NCBI GenBank assembly: GCA_949499105.1
Contig: CATEFX010000038.1
Location: 1 to 33,142, forward strand
From: Formosa sp. Hel1_33_131
GTDB lineage: Bacteria > Bacteroidota > Bacteroidia > Flavobacteriales > Flavobacteriaceae
Direction of reading: 5' to 3'
DNA length: 33,142 nucleotides
Positions 7,763-15,833 of this stretch are shown here, one piece after another. The notes below the pieces were generated by a model. That model did not search any database and had not been told where the DNA came from. It saw only the letters and a program-made list of their open reading frames with translations. Every line of letters starts with the position of its first letter. Within the stretch, counting starts at the first letter, position 1. A program made the position numbers and the translations under genes.

Positions 7763-8917
7763 ATGAAAAATATTCAAATGGTAGACCTAAAAGGTCAATA
7801 TGCCGCTATAAAAGACGTTGTAAATTCTTCTATTCAAGAAGTAATTGATAATGCTTCCTTTATCAATGGTCCAAAAGTGAAAGCGTTTCAAGCAAATCTT
7901 GAGGCTTACTTAGGAGTCAAACATGTAATTCCCTGTGCTAATGGGACAGATGCTTTACAAATTGCGATGATGGGCCTTGGTCTAAAACCCGGTGATGAAG
8001 TCATTACCGCGGATTTCACCTTTGCAGCGACTGTTGAAGTGATTGCATTATTAGGGCTCACGCCTGTTTTAGTTGATGTTGACCCCGATAAATTTAACAT
8101 CGATATTGAAGCGGTTAAAAAAGCCATCACACCAAAAACAAAAGCAATTGTACCTGTGCATTTGTTTGGACAATGCTCCAATATGGATGCTGTTATGGCA
8201 CTCGCAGAAGCACACAATTTATATGTCATTGAAGATAACGCTCAAGCAATTGGGGCAACCTATACCTCTAAAAATGGATCAAAAGCCAAAGCAGGAACCA
8301 TCGGTCATGTGGCTTCTACATCTTTCTTCCCTTCCAAAAACTTAGGTTGTTACGGCGATGGTGGTGCAATTTTCACCAATGATGACAAGCTAGCTCACAC
8401 CATAAGAGGGATTGTCAATCATGGGATGTATAAGCGCTATCACCACGATGTAGTGGGTGTTAACTCCCGATTAGATTCTATTCAAGCGGCCGTTTTAGAC
8501 GCAAAACTTCCCAAGCTCGACTCGTATAATAAAGCACGTCAATCGGCGGCTCGTAAATACAACGCTGCTTTTAAAAATCATGAAAACATTAGCACCCCAA
8601 AAGCAGGCAACGGTTGTGAAACCATTTGCGATAACTGCGATTGCCATGTATTTCACCAGTATACTTTAAAAATTCAGAACGCTGATAGAGATGCATTAGC
8701 GGCGCATTTACAAGAAAAAGGGATTCCCTGCGGAGTCTATTATCCAATTCCATTACACAAGCAAAAAGCCTATGTGGATGATCGTTATAATGATGCGGAT
8801 TTTACAGTCACCAATGCTTTGATTGATGAAGTAATTTCATTACCAATGCATACCGAGTTAGACGATGACCAGATAGATTTTATTACTTCAACTGTGATTG
8901 ATTTTTTATCTAAATAA
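7763..8917 (+). CDS. DegT/DnrJ/EryC1/StrS-family PLP-dependent sugar aminotransferase
   Basis: 384 aa, usual length. The fold-type I aminotransferase motifs are in order: NGTDALQIAM (60-69), HLFGQ (133-137), EDNAQAIG (157-164, Asp158 for the PLP ring nitrogen) and SFFPSKNLG (187-195) with Lys192 as Schiff-base lysine, then GVNSRLDSIQAA. These enzymes aminate keto-sugars, usually nucleotide-linked. An unusual feature is a Cys cluster Cys285-X3-Cys289-X2-Cys292-X-Cys294-His295, placed just before the conserved VFHQYTL strand; most relatives I know have a short Cys-free loop here. The divergent waaA suggests a role in LPS or surface-glycan synthesis, but the actual keto-sugar is unknown. The gene ends two bases from the convergent lspA. 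Confidence 0.88.
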   Translation: MKNIQMVDLKGQYAAIKDVVNSSIQEVIDNASFINGPKVKAFQANLEAYLGVKHVIPCANGTDALQIAMMGLGLKPGDEVITADFTFAATVEVIALLGLTPVLVDVDPDKFNIDIEAVKKAITPKTKAIVPVHLFGQCSNMDAVMALAEAHNLYVIEDNAQAIGATYTSKNGSKAKAGTIGHVASTSFFPSKNLGCYGDGGAIFTNDDKLAHTIRGIVNHGMYKRYHHDVVGVNSRLDSIQAAVLDAKLPKLDSYNKARQSAARKYNAAFKNHENISTPKAGNGCETICDNCDCHVFHQYTLKIQNADRDALAAHLQEKGIPCGVYYPIPLHKQKAYVDDRYNDADFTVTNALIDEVISLPMHTELDDDQIDFITSTVIDFLSK

Positions 8918-8919
8918 GG

Positions 8920-9423
8920 TTATTTAGTCACTTCGCTATTTTTTGATGGGCGATTTATAAAAGAGGCGAGTAGTAGTAAAATCATTCCCGTGGTTACTGA
9001 TAAATCAGCACTATTGAAAACACCTGTTTTGAGCATGCCTCCAAAGTCCATATATAGGAAGTCGGTGACAGAACCATACATAAACCGATCATAAATATTG
9101 GCAATGCCTCCGCCGGCAACACAACTGAGTCCTGTGACAGACATGCGGTCAAGAGACTTATTTGTTAGCACATAATACAAAACAACCCCTAAAACAATGA
9201 CGGGGACGATGAGTAAAAAGATGAGTTTTACGGTCGGATTTGAATCGCTACCCATGCTTAAAAAGGCCCCAGTGTTCTCAACATTCATTAGTTGTAATTG
9301 TTTTCCTACGAGTTCAGTTCTCGATCCAGGGACGACTTTTTCTCGCACCAGAACTTTAGAATATTGGTCTAAGCCAATATTAAAAACAACAAGACTAAGG
9401 ATTAAGAGTGTTCTAAGGTTCAT
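8920..9423 (-). CDS. lspA: Lipoprotein signal peptidase (signal peptidase II)
   Basis: 167 aa. It is an inner-membrane aspartyl protease that cleaves prolipoproteins before the lipidated Cys. Four membrane segments are visible (~5-18, 64-86, 95-110, 142-156). Motifs are present in order: DQYSK (19-23), VENTGAF (48-54), NIYDR (109-113), SVTD (118-121) and FNSAD (136-140). By alignment with the E. coli enzyme the catalytic pair is Asp121 and Asp140. The ATG at 9423 is preferred over the TTG at 9438, because the latter would overlap fabD by 11 bases; the ATG lies four bases after the fabD stop, so lspA is the last gene of that operon. Its substrates in this window include the PUL lipoproteins. 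Confidence 0.93.
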   Translation of the reverse strand: MNLRTLLILSLVVFNIGLDQYSKVLVREKVVPGSRTELVGKQLQLMNVENTGAFLSMGSDSNPTVKLIFLLIVPVIVLGVVLYYVLTNKSLDRMSVTGLSCVAGGGIANIYDRFMYGSVTDFLYMDFGGMLKTGVFNSADLSVTTGMILLLLASFINRPSKNSEVTK

Positions 9424-9427
9424 GTAT

Positions 9428-10315
9428 TTAGTTTTCAAGTGTTGCTGCTTTTGTATCCATTCCTCTATTTATTTTTTTAACCAACCCTTGAAGTACATTT
9501 CCGGGGCCAACTTCTATAAATTCTTGAGCACCGTCCTGTATCATTTGCTGAACCAATTGCGTCCATTTTACAGGGGCTGTTAGCTGAGAAATTAAATTCA
9601 TTTTGATCTCATTTTCGTTTAAAACGGCCATCGCAGTTACATTTTGGTAAATAGGACAACTCGGAGTATTAAATTTGGTATTTTCTATTGCCGCTGCTAA
9701 TTGCTCTTTAGCAGGCGCCATCAATGGAGAATGAAACGCACCGCCAACTGGTAATACAAGCGCTCGTCGCGCTCCTTTTTCTTTGAGTTGCTCACACGCA
9801 ACATGAATTGCATCAACGGAACCAGAAATCACTAATTGACCTGGACAATTATAATTTGCTGCCACTACAACACCGTCAATAGCAGCGCACGTTTCCTCTA
9901 CAATTTCATTTTCTAGACCCAACACAGCAGCCATGGTTCCTTTGGTCAAATCACATGCTTTTTGCATTGCTTGAGCACGCTGAGTGACCAGTTTTAGCCC
10001 GTCTTCAAAATCGAGTGTGCCATTGGCGACTAAGGCCGAAAATTCACCAAGAGAATGTCCTGCAACCATATCCGGTCGAAAGGCCTCTCCTAAACTCTTT
10101 GCTAAAATTACAGAATGTAAAAATATAGCAGGTTGTGTGACGTTCGTTTCCTTTAAATCTTCAGCAGAGCCTTCGAACATCGTTGCGGTAATGTTGAACC
10201 CTAAAATGTCATTGGCTTGGTCAAATAGTGACTTTGCAAGTGCTGAACTTTCATAAAGTGGTTGACCCATCCCCGAAAATTGAGCACCTTGTCCTGGAAA
10301 TATATATGCCTTCAT
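9428..10315 (-). CDS. fabD: Malonyl-CoA:ACP transacylase
   Basis: 295 aa, normal for FabD. It loads malonyl groups onto acyl carrier protein for fatty-acid synthesis in the cytoplasm. Motifs: FPGQGAQFSGMG (6-17), active-site Ser88 in AGHSLGEFSA (85-94), catalytic His195 in GAFHSPLM and the C-terminal EVGPGNVLQGL. The start is an ATG. It lies 42 bases after folA on the same strand and is followed closely by lspA, so the three are probably cotranscribed. Confidence 0.95.
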   Translation of the reverse strand: MKAYIFPGQGAQFSGMGQPLYESSALAKSLFDQANDILGFNITATMFEGSAEDLKETNVTQPAIFLHSVILAKSLGEAFRPDMVAGHSLGEFSALVANGTLDFEDGLKLVTQRAQAMQKACDLTKGTMAAVLGLENEIVEETCAAIDGVVVAANYNCPGQLVISGSVDAIHVACEQLKEKGARRALVLPVGGAFHSPLMAPAKEQLAAAIENTKFNTPSCPIYQNVTAMAVLNENEIKMNLISQLTAPVKWTQLVQQMIQDGAQEFIEVGPGNVLQGLVKKINRGMDTKAATLEN

Positions 10316-10357
10316 GTGTTTGTGTTTATTTTTTTTGAGCTGCTAAAATAGGATTAT

Positions 10358-10867
10358 TTATCGTCTTTTATAAGTTATAAATGAAAAGGGATACAAATGG
10401 AGTTCGTCCTTTTCGTTATAAATTCGCCCGGTTTCTTCCCAAATATCTTCACGTATTAAAGGGAAAAATGTATCGCCTTCAAAAGTGTGATGCACTCGAG
10501 TAAATTCAAGCGTATCTACACTATTTAAGGCTTGTTTATAAATTTCGCCTCCACCAATAATGAATGGATTAGTATCTTGTTCAGCCTGTTCAATAGCAGC
10601 TTCTAAAGAATTCACGACAATCACCCCTTCAGGAACTTTATAATCTTGCTGTCTTGTAATCACGATATGCGTTCTGTTCGGCAATGGCTTGGGGAAACTT
10701 TCAAATGTTTTCCGCCCCATGATAATGCAGTGCCCAGAAGTGAGCGCTTTAAATCGTTTAAGATCAGCTTTTAAACGCCAAATTAAATCATTGTCTTTTC
10801 CAATCACATCGTTTTCAGAGACGGCGACAATAAGCGTTAAATTTGATGTATTTTTTTTTGTTTTCAA
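10358..10867 (-). CDS. folA: Dihydrofolate reductase
   Basis: About 169 aa from the chosen start. NADPH-dependent reduction of dihydrofolate regenerates the cofactor consumed by the adjacent thymidylate synthase. Typical motifs: LTLIVAVSENDVIGKDNDLIWRLKAD at the N-terminus (substrate loop), HCIIMGRKTFESFP, IVITRQ and FIIGGGEIYKQAL. No ATG is available in frame before the core. The two in-frame TTG codons are at 10888 and 10867; I prefer 10867 because the upstream one overlaps a candidate -7 box (TACTTTTG on the minus strand). The start therefore stays uncertain. It lies just after thyA, the usual functional pair. Confidence 0.9.
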   Translation of the reverse strand: MKTKKNTSNLTLIVAVSENDVIGKDNDLIWRLKADLKRFKALTSGHCIIMGRKTFESFPKPLPNRTHIVITRQQDYKVPEGVIVVNSLEAAIEQAEQDTNPFIIGGGEIYKQALNSVDTLEFTRVHHTFEGDTFFPLIREDIWEETGRIYNEKDELHLYPFSFITYKRR

Positions 10868-10885
10868 TAGAATAAACTTAGGACA

Positions 10886-10893
10886 CAAAAGTA
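10886..10893 (-). promoter_or_regulatory. Candidate -7 box for folA
   Basis: Read on the minus strand it is TACTTTTG, fitting TAnnTTTG, about 18 bases before the TTG at 10867. The nearest -33 TTG is 23 bases away, longer than usual. Confidence 0.3.
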
Positions 10894-10908
10894 AGGGTTT
10901 CCATTAAA

Positions 10909-11733
10909 TTAAACGGCAACGGCCCCTTTGATGTGTGGATGCGGATCATAGCCCTCTAGAGTGAAGTCTTCAAAGGTGAACTCGAAAATATCTTTTATTT
11001 CAGGATTGAGTTTCATTTTTGGAAGCGTACGAAGGTCTCTTGAGCGTTGTAACTCCAATTGTTCGATATGGTTGCTGTAAATATGTGCATCTCCAAAGGT
11101 GTGGATAAACTCGCCAGCTTCGTACCCACAAACTTGCGCCATCATCATTGTAAATAGAGCATAGGACGCAATATTGAATGGGACGCCTAGAAATATATCG
11201 GCACTTCGTTGGTAAAGTTGACAGGATAATTTGCCGTCATTGACATAAAATTGAAAAAAGGCATGACAGGGAGGGAGTGCTGCTTTGTTGTTGGCAACAT
11301 TTTCGCTAAATGACTTTGAGGTGTCAGGAAGCACCGAAGGATTCCAAGCAGACACTAACATACGTCGGCTGTTTGGATTGGTTTTTAAAGTTTCGATAAC
11401 TTCTGTGATTTGATCAATCTCATCACTATTCCAGTTGCGCCACTGATGCCCATAAACAGGGCCTAGGTCCCCATTTTCATCGGCCCAAGCGTTCCATATT
11501 TTGACGCCATTTTCGGTCAGGTAATCAATATTTGTATCGCCTTTTAAAAACCAAAGAAGTTCATATATAATCGATTTAAGATGCAGTTTCTTGGTGGTCA
11601 CCATTGGAAACCCTTCACTTAGGTCAAACCGCATTTGATGTCCAAACACACTTTTTGTTCCTGTACCGGTACGGTCTCCTTTTTCATTTCCATTCTCTAG
11701 CACATGAGATACAAGGTCTAAGTATTGTTTCAT
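10909..11733 (-). CDS. thyA: Thymidylate synthase
   Basis: 274 aa from the ATG at 11733; a longer reading from 11781 adds 16 residues without homology and runs through the preceding terminator, so it was not chosen. It methylates dUMP to dTMP using methylene-tetrahydrofolate, producing dihydrofolate for FolA. Motifs: [11 protein letters not shown] (21-31), the dUMP/folate site [20 protein letters not shown], and catalytic Cys156 in [12 protein letters not shown], then [18 protein letters not shown]. It is a classical ThyA, not the flavin-dependent ThyX. Confidence 0.96.
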   Translation of the reverse strand: MKQYLDLVSHVLENGNEKGDRTGTGTKSVFGHQMRFDLSEGFPMVTTKKLHLKSIIYELLWFLKGDTNIDYLTENGVKIWNAWADENGDLGPVYGHQWRNWNSDEIDQITEVIETLKTNPNSRRMLVSAWNPSVLPDTSKSFSENVANNKAALPPCHAFFQFYVNDGKLSCQLYQRSADIFLGVPFNIASYALFTMMMAQVCGYEAGEFIHTFGDAHIYSNHIEQLELQRSRDLRTLPKMKLNPEIKDIFEFTFEDFTLEGYDPHPHIKGAVAV

Positions 11734-11762
11734 TTTAAGTTGATTTATTTGAAGTTTAAAAA

Positions 11763-11797
11763 TAAAAAAAGCTTCAATCATTAAGAAATTGAAGCTT
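11763..11797 (-). terminator. Rho-independent terminator after nupC
   Basis: A 10-bp stem (AAGCTTCAAT/ATTGAAGCTT, 11769-11778 and 11788-11797) has a 9-base loop. On the minus strand it is followed by a T run. It separates nupC from thyA, so thyA probably has its own promoter in the ~30 bases before its ATG or depends on read-through. Confidence 0.85.
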
Positions 11798-11824
11798 GTA
11801 ATAATTTTAAAAGTTATTAACTAT

Positions 11825-13222
11825 TTAGCCAATAATTGTCCCTGCAATAGTCGCAGACAAAAGCGAAGCGATGGTTCCACCAATCAAAGCTTTAATTCCA
11901 AATTCAGAAAGTGTTTTTCGCTGCCCAGGTGCTAAGGACCCAATGCCACCAATTTGAATTCCTATCGATGCAAAATTAGCAAAACCACAAAGCATATAGG
12001 TGGCCATGATAATCGATTTTTCGTATTTTAAATGCAAGAGGTTTAAAGGGTTTTTTAAATCCGCCAATTGAATATAGCCGACAAATTCACTCGCTGCTAA
12101 CTTTATTCCTAACAATTGTCCCATCAAAGCCACATCTTCTTTAGCAATTCCAATGAGCCACATCAGTGGTGCAAAAGCATATCCCAATATAAACTCTAAT
12201 GAAAATACTTTATAAGATGTATTTGACGCGACCCAGTCGTTTAGTGTTGTCATGTCTCCAACCCATCCTAGGATGCCGTTGATCATGGCGATAAATGCCA
12301 AAAATACTAATAACATAGCGCCAATGTTTAATGCTAGTTTTAAGCCTTCGGTGGTTCCGTTTGCAATGGATTCTAAAATATTTGAACCAATTTTTTCTTG
12401 AGTGATATTAATTTCATTATCAATCGCTCCGACTTGCGGATATAGCATTTTAGAAATGACGATCGCACCCGGGGCTGCCATGACGGAAGCCGTTAATAAA
12501 TGTTTGGCGTAAAACAAGCGCAGCACTTCATCTTCGCCACCAAGAAACCCAATATAAGCTGCTAAAACCCCACCAGCAACAGTGGCCATTCCACCAATCA
12601 TGACGAGTAAGATTTCAGAACGATTCATTTTTTCTAAATACGCCTTGATCATTAAGGGCGATTCTGTTTGTCCTAAAAATATATTTCCAGCCACACTCAA
12701 ACTTTCGGCTCCAGAAACTTGAAGAAGTTTGCTAAGTAACCAAGCTAATCCTTTTACAACACGCTGAATAATGCCTAAATAAAATAAGACGGAGGTTAGA
12801 GCAGAAAAGAAAATAACGGTTGGTAAAATTGAAATAGCAAACGTGACTAGTGGTGCTTCAATTTCGCCTGTAGAAAAGGAGGCAAATAGAAACTTTGTTC
12901 CCTCCATGGTAAAATCTAAGACCGCAATAAATAAACTTCCAACCCATTCAAAAAATGTTTGAACAAATGAAACCTTAAGAACCCCTATGGCTAAAATGAT
13001 TTGTGCACCTAAGCCAAGTCCAACAGTTCTCCAGTTGATTGCTTTTCTATTAGCACTTAAGATGTAGGAGATTAAAATTAACACAAACATTCCTAGAACG
13101 CCTCTTAAAAAACTTTGAGCGGTAAACCCTTGACTCGATACAATTTGAGGCACGTTATCTTGTGCTATTGCTGTTTGTATATTAAAAAACAACAGAAGCC
13201 CTAGCATGAGTAATTTTTTCAT
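11825..13222 (-). CDS. Concentrative nucleoside transporter (NupC/CNT family)
   Basis: 465 aa, inner-membrane cation-coupled uptake of nucleosides. CNT signatures: GQTESPLMIKAYLEKM (the nucleoside-binding GQTE motif), GGMATVAGGVLAAYIGFLG, and the C-terminal LCGFANFASIGIQIGGIG. About ten hydrophobic segments follow an N-terminal MKKLLMLGLLLFFNIQTAIAQ that looks like a cleavable signal peptide, a trait also seen in flavobacterial NupC relatives. Which nucleosides or coupling ion are used is not visible. It lies 11 bases after the bifunctional nuclease gene on the same strand and ends before a terminator. Confidence 0.92.
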   Translation of the reverse strand: MKKLLMLGLLLFFNIQTAIAQDNVPQIVSSQGFTAQSFLRGVLGMFVLILISYILSANRKAINWRTVGLGLGAQIILAIGVLKVSFVQTFFEWVGSLFIAVLDFTMEGTKFLFASFSTGEIEAPLVTFAISILPTVIFFSALTSVLFYLGIIQRVVKGLAWLLSKLLQVSGAESLSVAGNIFLGQTESPLMIKAYLEKMNRSEILLVMIGGMATVAGGVLAAYIGFLGGEDEVLRLFYAKHLLTASVMAAPGAIVISKMLYPQVGAIDNEINITQEKIGSNILESIANGTTEGLKLALNIGAMLLVFLAFIAMINGILGWVGDMTTLNDWVASNTSYKVFSLEFILGYAFAPLMWLIGIAKEDVALMGQLLGIKLAASEFVGYIQLADLKNPLNLLHLKYEKSIIMATYMLCGFANFASIGIQIGGIGSLAPGQRKTLSEFGIKALIGGTIASLLSATIAGTIIG

Positions 13223-13233
13223 AAAAGTTGGTA

Positions 13234-13854
13234 TTAGCGTTTAGAGATTTCGTCTCTAACTTTGGCAGCAGTTTCATAATCTTCGTCTGCAACTGCTTTG
13301 GTTAGTAATTCACTTAATTGGTCAATGGTCTTATTTTGATAATTGTCGTTGGTCGTTTCAACTTCTTCAGTTTCTGTATCGATATCATCAAAAAATAAAA
13401 CGTCTTCAGGATGCGCTTCAGAATCTTCTTTTTTCGGATCCGTTTTTAAGATAATACCGGCTTTTTCTAAAATATTTTCATAGGTAAATATAGGCGCAGA
13501 AAAACGCAACGCTAATGCAATGGCGTCGCTAGTTCTAGCGTCGATCACTTCTTCAATTTTATCGCGTTCGCATATAAGAGAGGCATAAAAAACGCCGTCT
13601 ACAAGTTTGTGAATGATCACTTGCTTTACAGTAATTTCAAAGCGATCCGAGAAATTTTTAAATAAATCGTGTGTTAATGGTCTTGGTGGCTGGATTTCTT
13701 TTTCCAAAGCAATGGCAATGGACTGTGCTTCGAAAGCACCAATGACAATTGGTAATTTCCGTTTTCCATCTACTTCACTCAAAATCAAAGCGTAAGCACC
13801 GCTCTGTGTTTGACTGTATGAAATACCCTTTATGTTAAGACGAACTAAACTCAT
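13234..13854 (-). CDS. Bifunctional nuclease family (BFN/DUF151) protein with C-terminal UVR motif
   Basis: 206 aa. Residues ~1-130 match the BFN/DUF151 fold: ALILSEVDGKRKLPIVIGAFEAQSIAIALE and RTSDAIALALRFSAPIFTYENIL. An acidic linker (~140-175) follows, then a UvrB/UvrC-type motif (DEDYETAAKVRDEISKR) at the C-terminus. This two-part layout is common in Bacteroidota. Plant members have been described as nucleases, while in bacteria the role is not established. It is the first gene of a pair with nupC. Confidence 0.88.
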   Translation of the reverse strand: MSLVRLNIKGISYSQTQSGAYALILSEVDGKRKLPIVIGAFEAQSIAIALEKEIQPPRPLTHDLFKNFSDRFEITVKQVIIHKLVDGVFYASLICERDKIEEVIDARTSDAIALALRFSAPIFTYENILEKAGIILKTDPKKEDSEAHPEDVLFFDDIDTETEEVETTNDNYQNKTIDQLSELLTKAVADEDYETAAKVRDEISKR

Positions 13855-13970
13855 AAGTTATAAGACAAAGAACAGTTTTAATTAGTAAAGTACCAAACCC
13901 TTTACAAATAAGTTTGGGATTAAAATAAACGAATGATCACTGTCTCGAATAGAACTGCAAGTTAAAATGG

Positions 13971-14927
13971 TTAAGCATTTTGAGCTTTGAAAACTTTTAG
14001 TTTTTCAATCAATTTAGGGACGACTTCAAAAGCATCTCCAACAATACCATAGTCCGCTGCTTTGAAAAATGGCGCTTCAGGATCGGTGTTTATCACGACC
14101 TTAACTTTAGACGAATTAATGCCTGCTAAATGCTGAATGGCTCCAGAAATCCCAATGGCTATATATAAGTTAGCGGCGACCGGTTTTCCCGTTTGCCCTA
14201 CGTGTTCGCTGTGCGATCTCCACCCTAAATCCGAAACTGGTTTAGAACAGGCTGTTGCGGCACCAAGAACGTCTGCGAGCTCTTCTATCATACCCCAGTT
14301 TTCGGGTCCTTTCAAGCCTCTACCTGCAGAGACGACAACTTCAGCATCCGCAATGGTCACTTTGTCACTTGCTTTGTCTGTAAAAGTCACATTTGTGGAT
14401 GAGGTTGCTAAACTTGGTGCAAACGCTTCGATCTGTGCTGCAGCCTTGTTTTCTACTAATCCAAAGGAATTATTAGACACTCCAATGATTTTTATAGCTG
14501 TTGAAAGTTCAGTATTGCAAAAAGCTTTATTGGTAAATGCCGTTCGTTTCACTGTAAATGGACTTAAGCTTGATGGTGCTGCAACCACATTGGGGACGTA
14601 ACCGGCAGACAGTCCTACAGACACTAAAGGAGCCAAATAACGACTGTCGGCACTCGCGCTTAAAATCACGACCGTAGCGTTTTCTTTTTCTGTGGCTTGT
14701 TTGATGGCATCCGCATATATTTTGGCATTAAAGGGAGTTGTAGAATTAATATTTAAAACTTTATCTACGCCGTAATTCCCTAGTTCGGAGGCGTCACTAA
14801 CTTTAAATGTCAATGCAATGAGGGTGGTTCCCATAGCATCTGCTACGGCTTTCCCATAGGACGCAGCTTCTAAAGCTGCTTTTTTAAAATTTCCTTGTTC
14901 GGATTCTGTATATACTAAAACGGGCAT
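13971..14927 (-). CDS. etfA: Electron transfer flavoprotein, alpha subunit
   Basis: 318 aa, normal. It forms the FAD-binding heterodimer with EtfB that carries electrons from acyl-CoA dehydrogenases to the quinone pool. The C-terminal FAD domain shows VVSAGRGLKGPENW, DLGWRSHSEHVGQTGK and NLYIAIGISGAIQHLAG, then INTDPEAPFFKAADYGIVGD. It begins 19 bases after etfB. The 116-base gap downstream, before the bifunctional nuclease gene, has no obvious terminator, only a weak CCAAAC/GTTTGG inverted repeat near 13891-13917. Confidence 0.96.
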   Translation of the reverse strand: MPVLVYTESEQGNFKKAALEAASYGKAVADAMGTTLIALTFKVSDASELGNYGVDKVLNINSTTPFNAKIYADAIKQATEKENATVVILSASADSRYLAPLVSVGLSAGYVPNVVAAPSSLSPFTVKRTAFTNKAFCNTELSTAIKIIGVSNNSFGLVENKAAAQIEAFAPSLATSSTNVTFTDKASDKVTIADAEVVVSAGRGLKGPENWGMIEELADVLGAATACSKPVSDLGWRSHSEHVGQTGKPVAANLYIAIGISGAIQHLAGINSSKVKVVINTDPEAPFFKAADYGIVGDAFEVVPKLIEKLKVFKAQNA

Positions 14928-14946
14928 GCTTTTTTTTTTAAATTAA

Positions 14947-15693
14947 TTAAATAACTTTTGCTTCGTTGTGAAGAAGGTCGATGAGTTCATCAATGTTATC
15001 CGCTTCGACTAATTTAACAGCGCCTCGAGGAGCTGGTTTTTCGAATGAAACAGAATGCGTTTTTGAAGCTTCAGTGGCGGGTTCTACAACGGTGAGTGGT
15101 TTTTTTCGTGCCATCATAATTCCTCTCATGTTTGGAATTCTTAAGTCACTTTCTTCTACCAATCCTTTTTGTCCTCCAATCACAAGTGGCAACACTGTAG
15201 AAAGAGTTTCTTTTCCACCATCAATTTCACGAATCGCTGTTGCGTTTGTGCCGTCAATTTCTAAACTAATACAATTTGTAACAAAATTCGCATCTAACAT
15301 CGCTGCAAGCATTCCAGGAACCATGCCTCCATTATAATCAATGGATTCACGACCCGCAATAATAAGATCATATTGACCTTCTTTTGCGGCAGCGGCTAAA
15401 TATGTGGCAACGCTATGGCCGTCTGTAGCTTCAGCATTCACCCGAATTGCTGCATCTGCGCCAATAGCAAGCGCTTTGCGAAGCGTAGGCTCGGTTTCTG
15501 CACCCCCAACACTGATCACATCGACGGCTGCGTTTTGCTTTTCTTTAAACCACATGGCGCGGGTCAATCCAAACTCATCATTTGGGTTAATGACGAATTG
15601 CACCCCATTCGTGTCAAATTTCGTATCTCCTTCGATGAAATTAATTTTAGAAGTCGTGTCAGGAACATGACTAATACAGACTAATATTTTCAT
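14947..15693 (-). CDS. etfB: Electron transfer flavoprotein, beta subunit
   Basis: 248 aa, the partner of EtfA. Typical EtfB features: MKILVCISHVPDT start, FVINPNDEFGLTRAMWFKE, the AMP/FAD-domain segment with DLIIAGRESIDYNGGMVPGMLAAML, and RIPNMRGIMMARKKPL near the C-terminus (recognition-loop region). It is first gene of the etfBA pair and divergent from pdhB across a 140-base region containing a 28-bp perfect palindrome. Confidence 0.96.
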   Translation of the reverse strand: MKILVCISHVPDTTSKINFIEGDTKFDTNGVQFVINPNDEFGLTRAMWFKEKQNAAVDVISVGGAETEPTLRKALAIGADAAIRVNAEATDGHSVATYLAAAAKEGQYDLIIAGRESIDYNGGMVPGMLAAMLDANFVTNCISLEIDGTNATAIREIDGGKETLSTVLPLVIGGQKGLVEESDLRIPNMRGIMMARKKPLTVVEPATEASKTHSVSFEKPAPRGAVKLVEADNIDELIDLLHNEAKVI

Positions 15694-15740
15694 TTGTACG
15701 TTCTCATTTAATTAGAATACGAAAGTAAATAAAAAACTTT

Positions 15741-15768
15741 AAATTTCCTATGCATGCATAGGAAATTT
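15741..15768. promoter_or_regulatory. 28-bp perfect palindrome between etfB and pdhB
   Basis: Both halves (14 bases each, AAATTTCCTATGCA and its exact reverse complement) meet at a central TGCATGCA core. No T run follows on either strand, so a terminator is unlikely. Its position between divergent genes, 48 bases upstream of etfB and 65 upstream of pdhB, fits a binding site for a dimeric repressor. Confidence 0.6.
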
Positions 15769-15805
15769 TAGTGAAATGTTGTAATTATAATTGAGTATTA
15801 TTCTT

Positions 15806-15813
15806 TATTTTTG
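15806..15813 (+). promoter_or_regulatory. Candidate -7 box for pdhB
   Basis: TATTTTTG fits TAnnTTTG and lies 20 bases before the ATG at 15834. A -33 TTG at normal spacing was not found (the nearest are 12 or 24 bases away). Confidence 0.45.
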
Positions 15814-15833
15814 TCCCTCATAAAATTCAATTA

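Noticed and set aside
11734-11781. Upstream start for thyA
   Set aside because: It reads through the nupC terminator and adds residues without similarity; the ATG at 11733 matches the family start.
13891-13917. Inverted repeat CCAAAC/GTTTGG between etfA and the bifunctional nuclease gene
   Set aside because: Only a 6-bp stem, and no T run; too weak for a terminator or operator call.
14137-14601. Long plus-strand open frame opposite etfA (and similar ones opposite etfB and lspA)
   Set aside because: They lie antisense to well-recognised genes with typical composition of a shadow frame and no motif.
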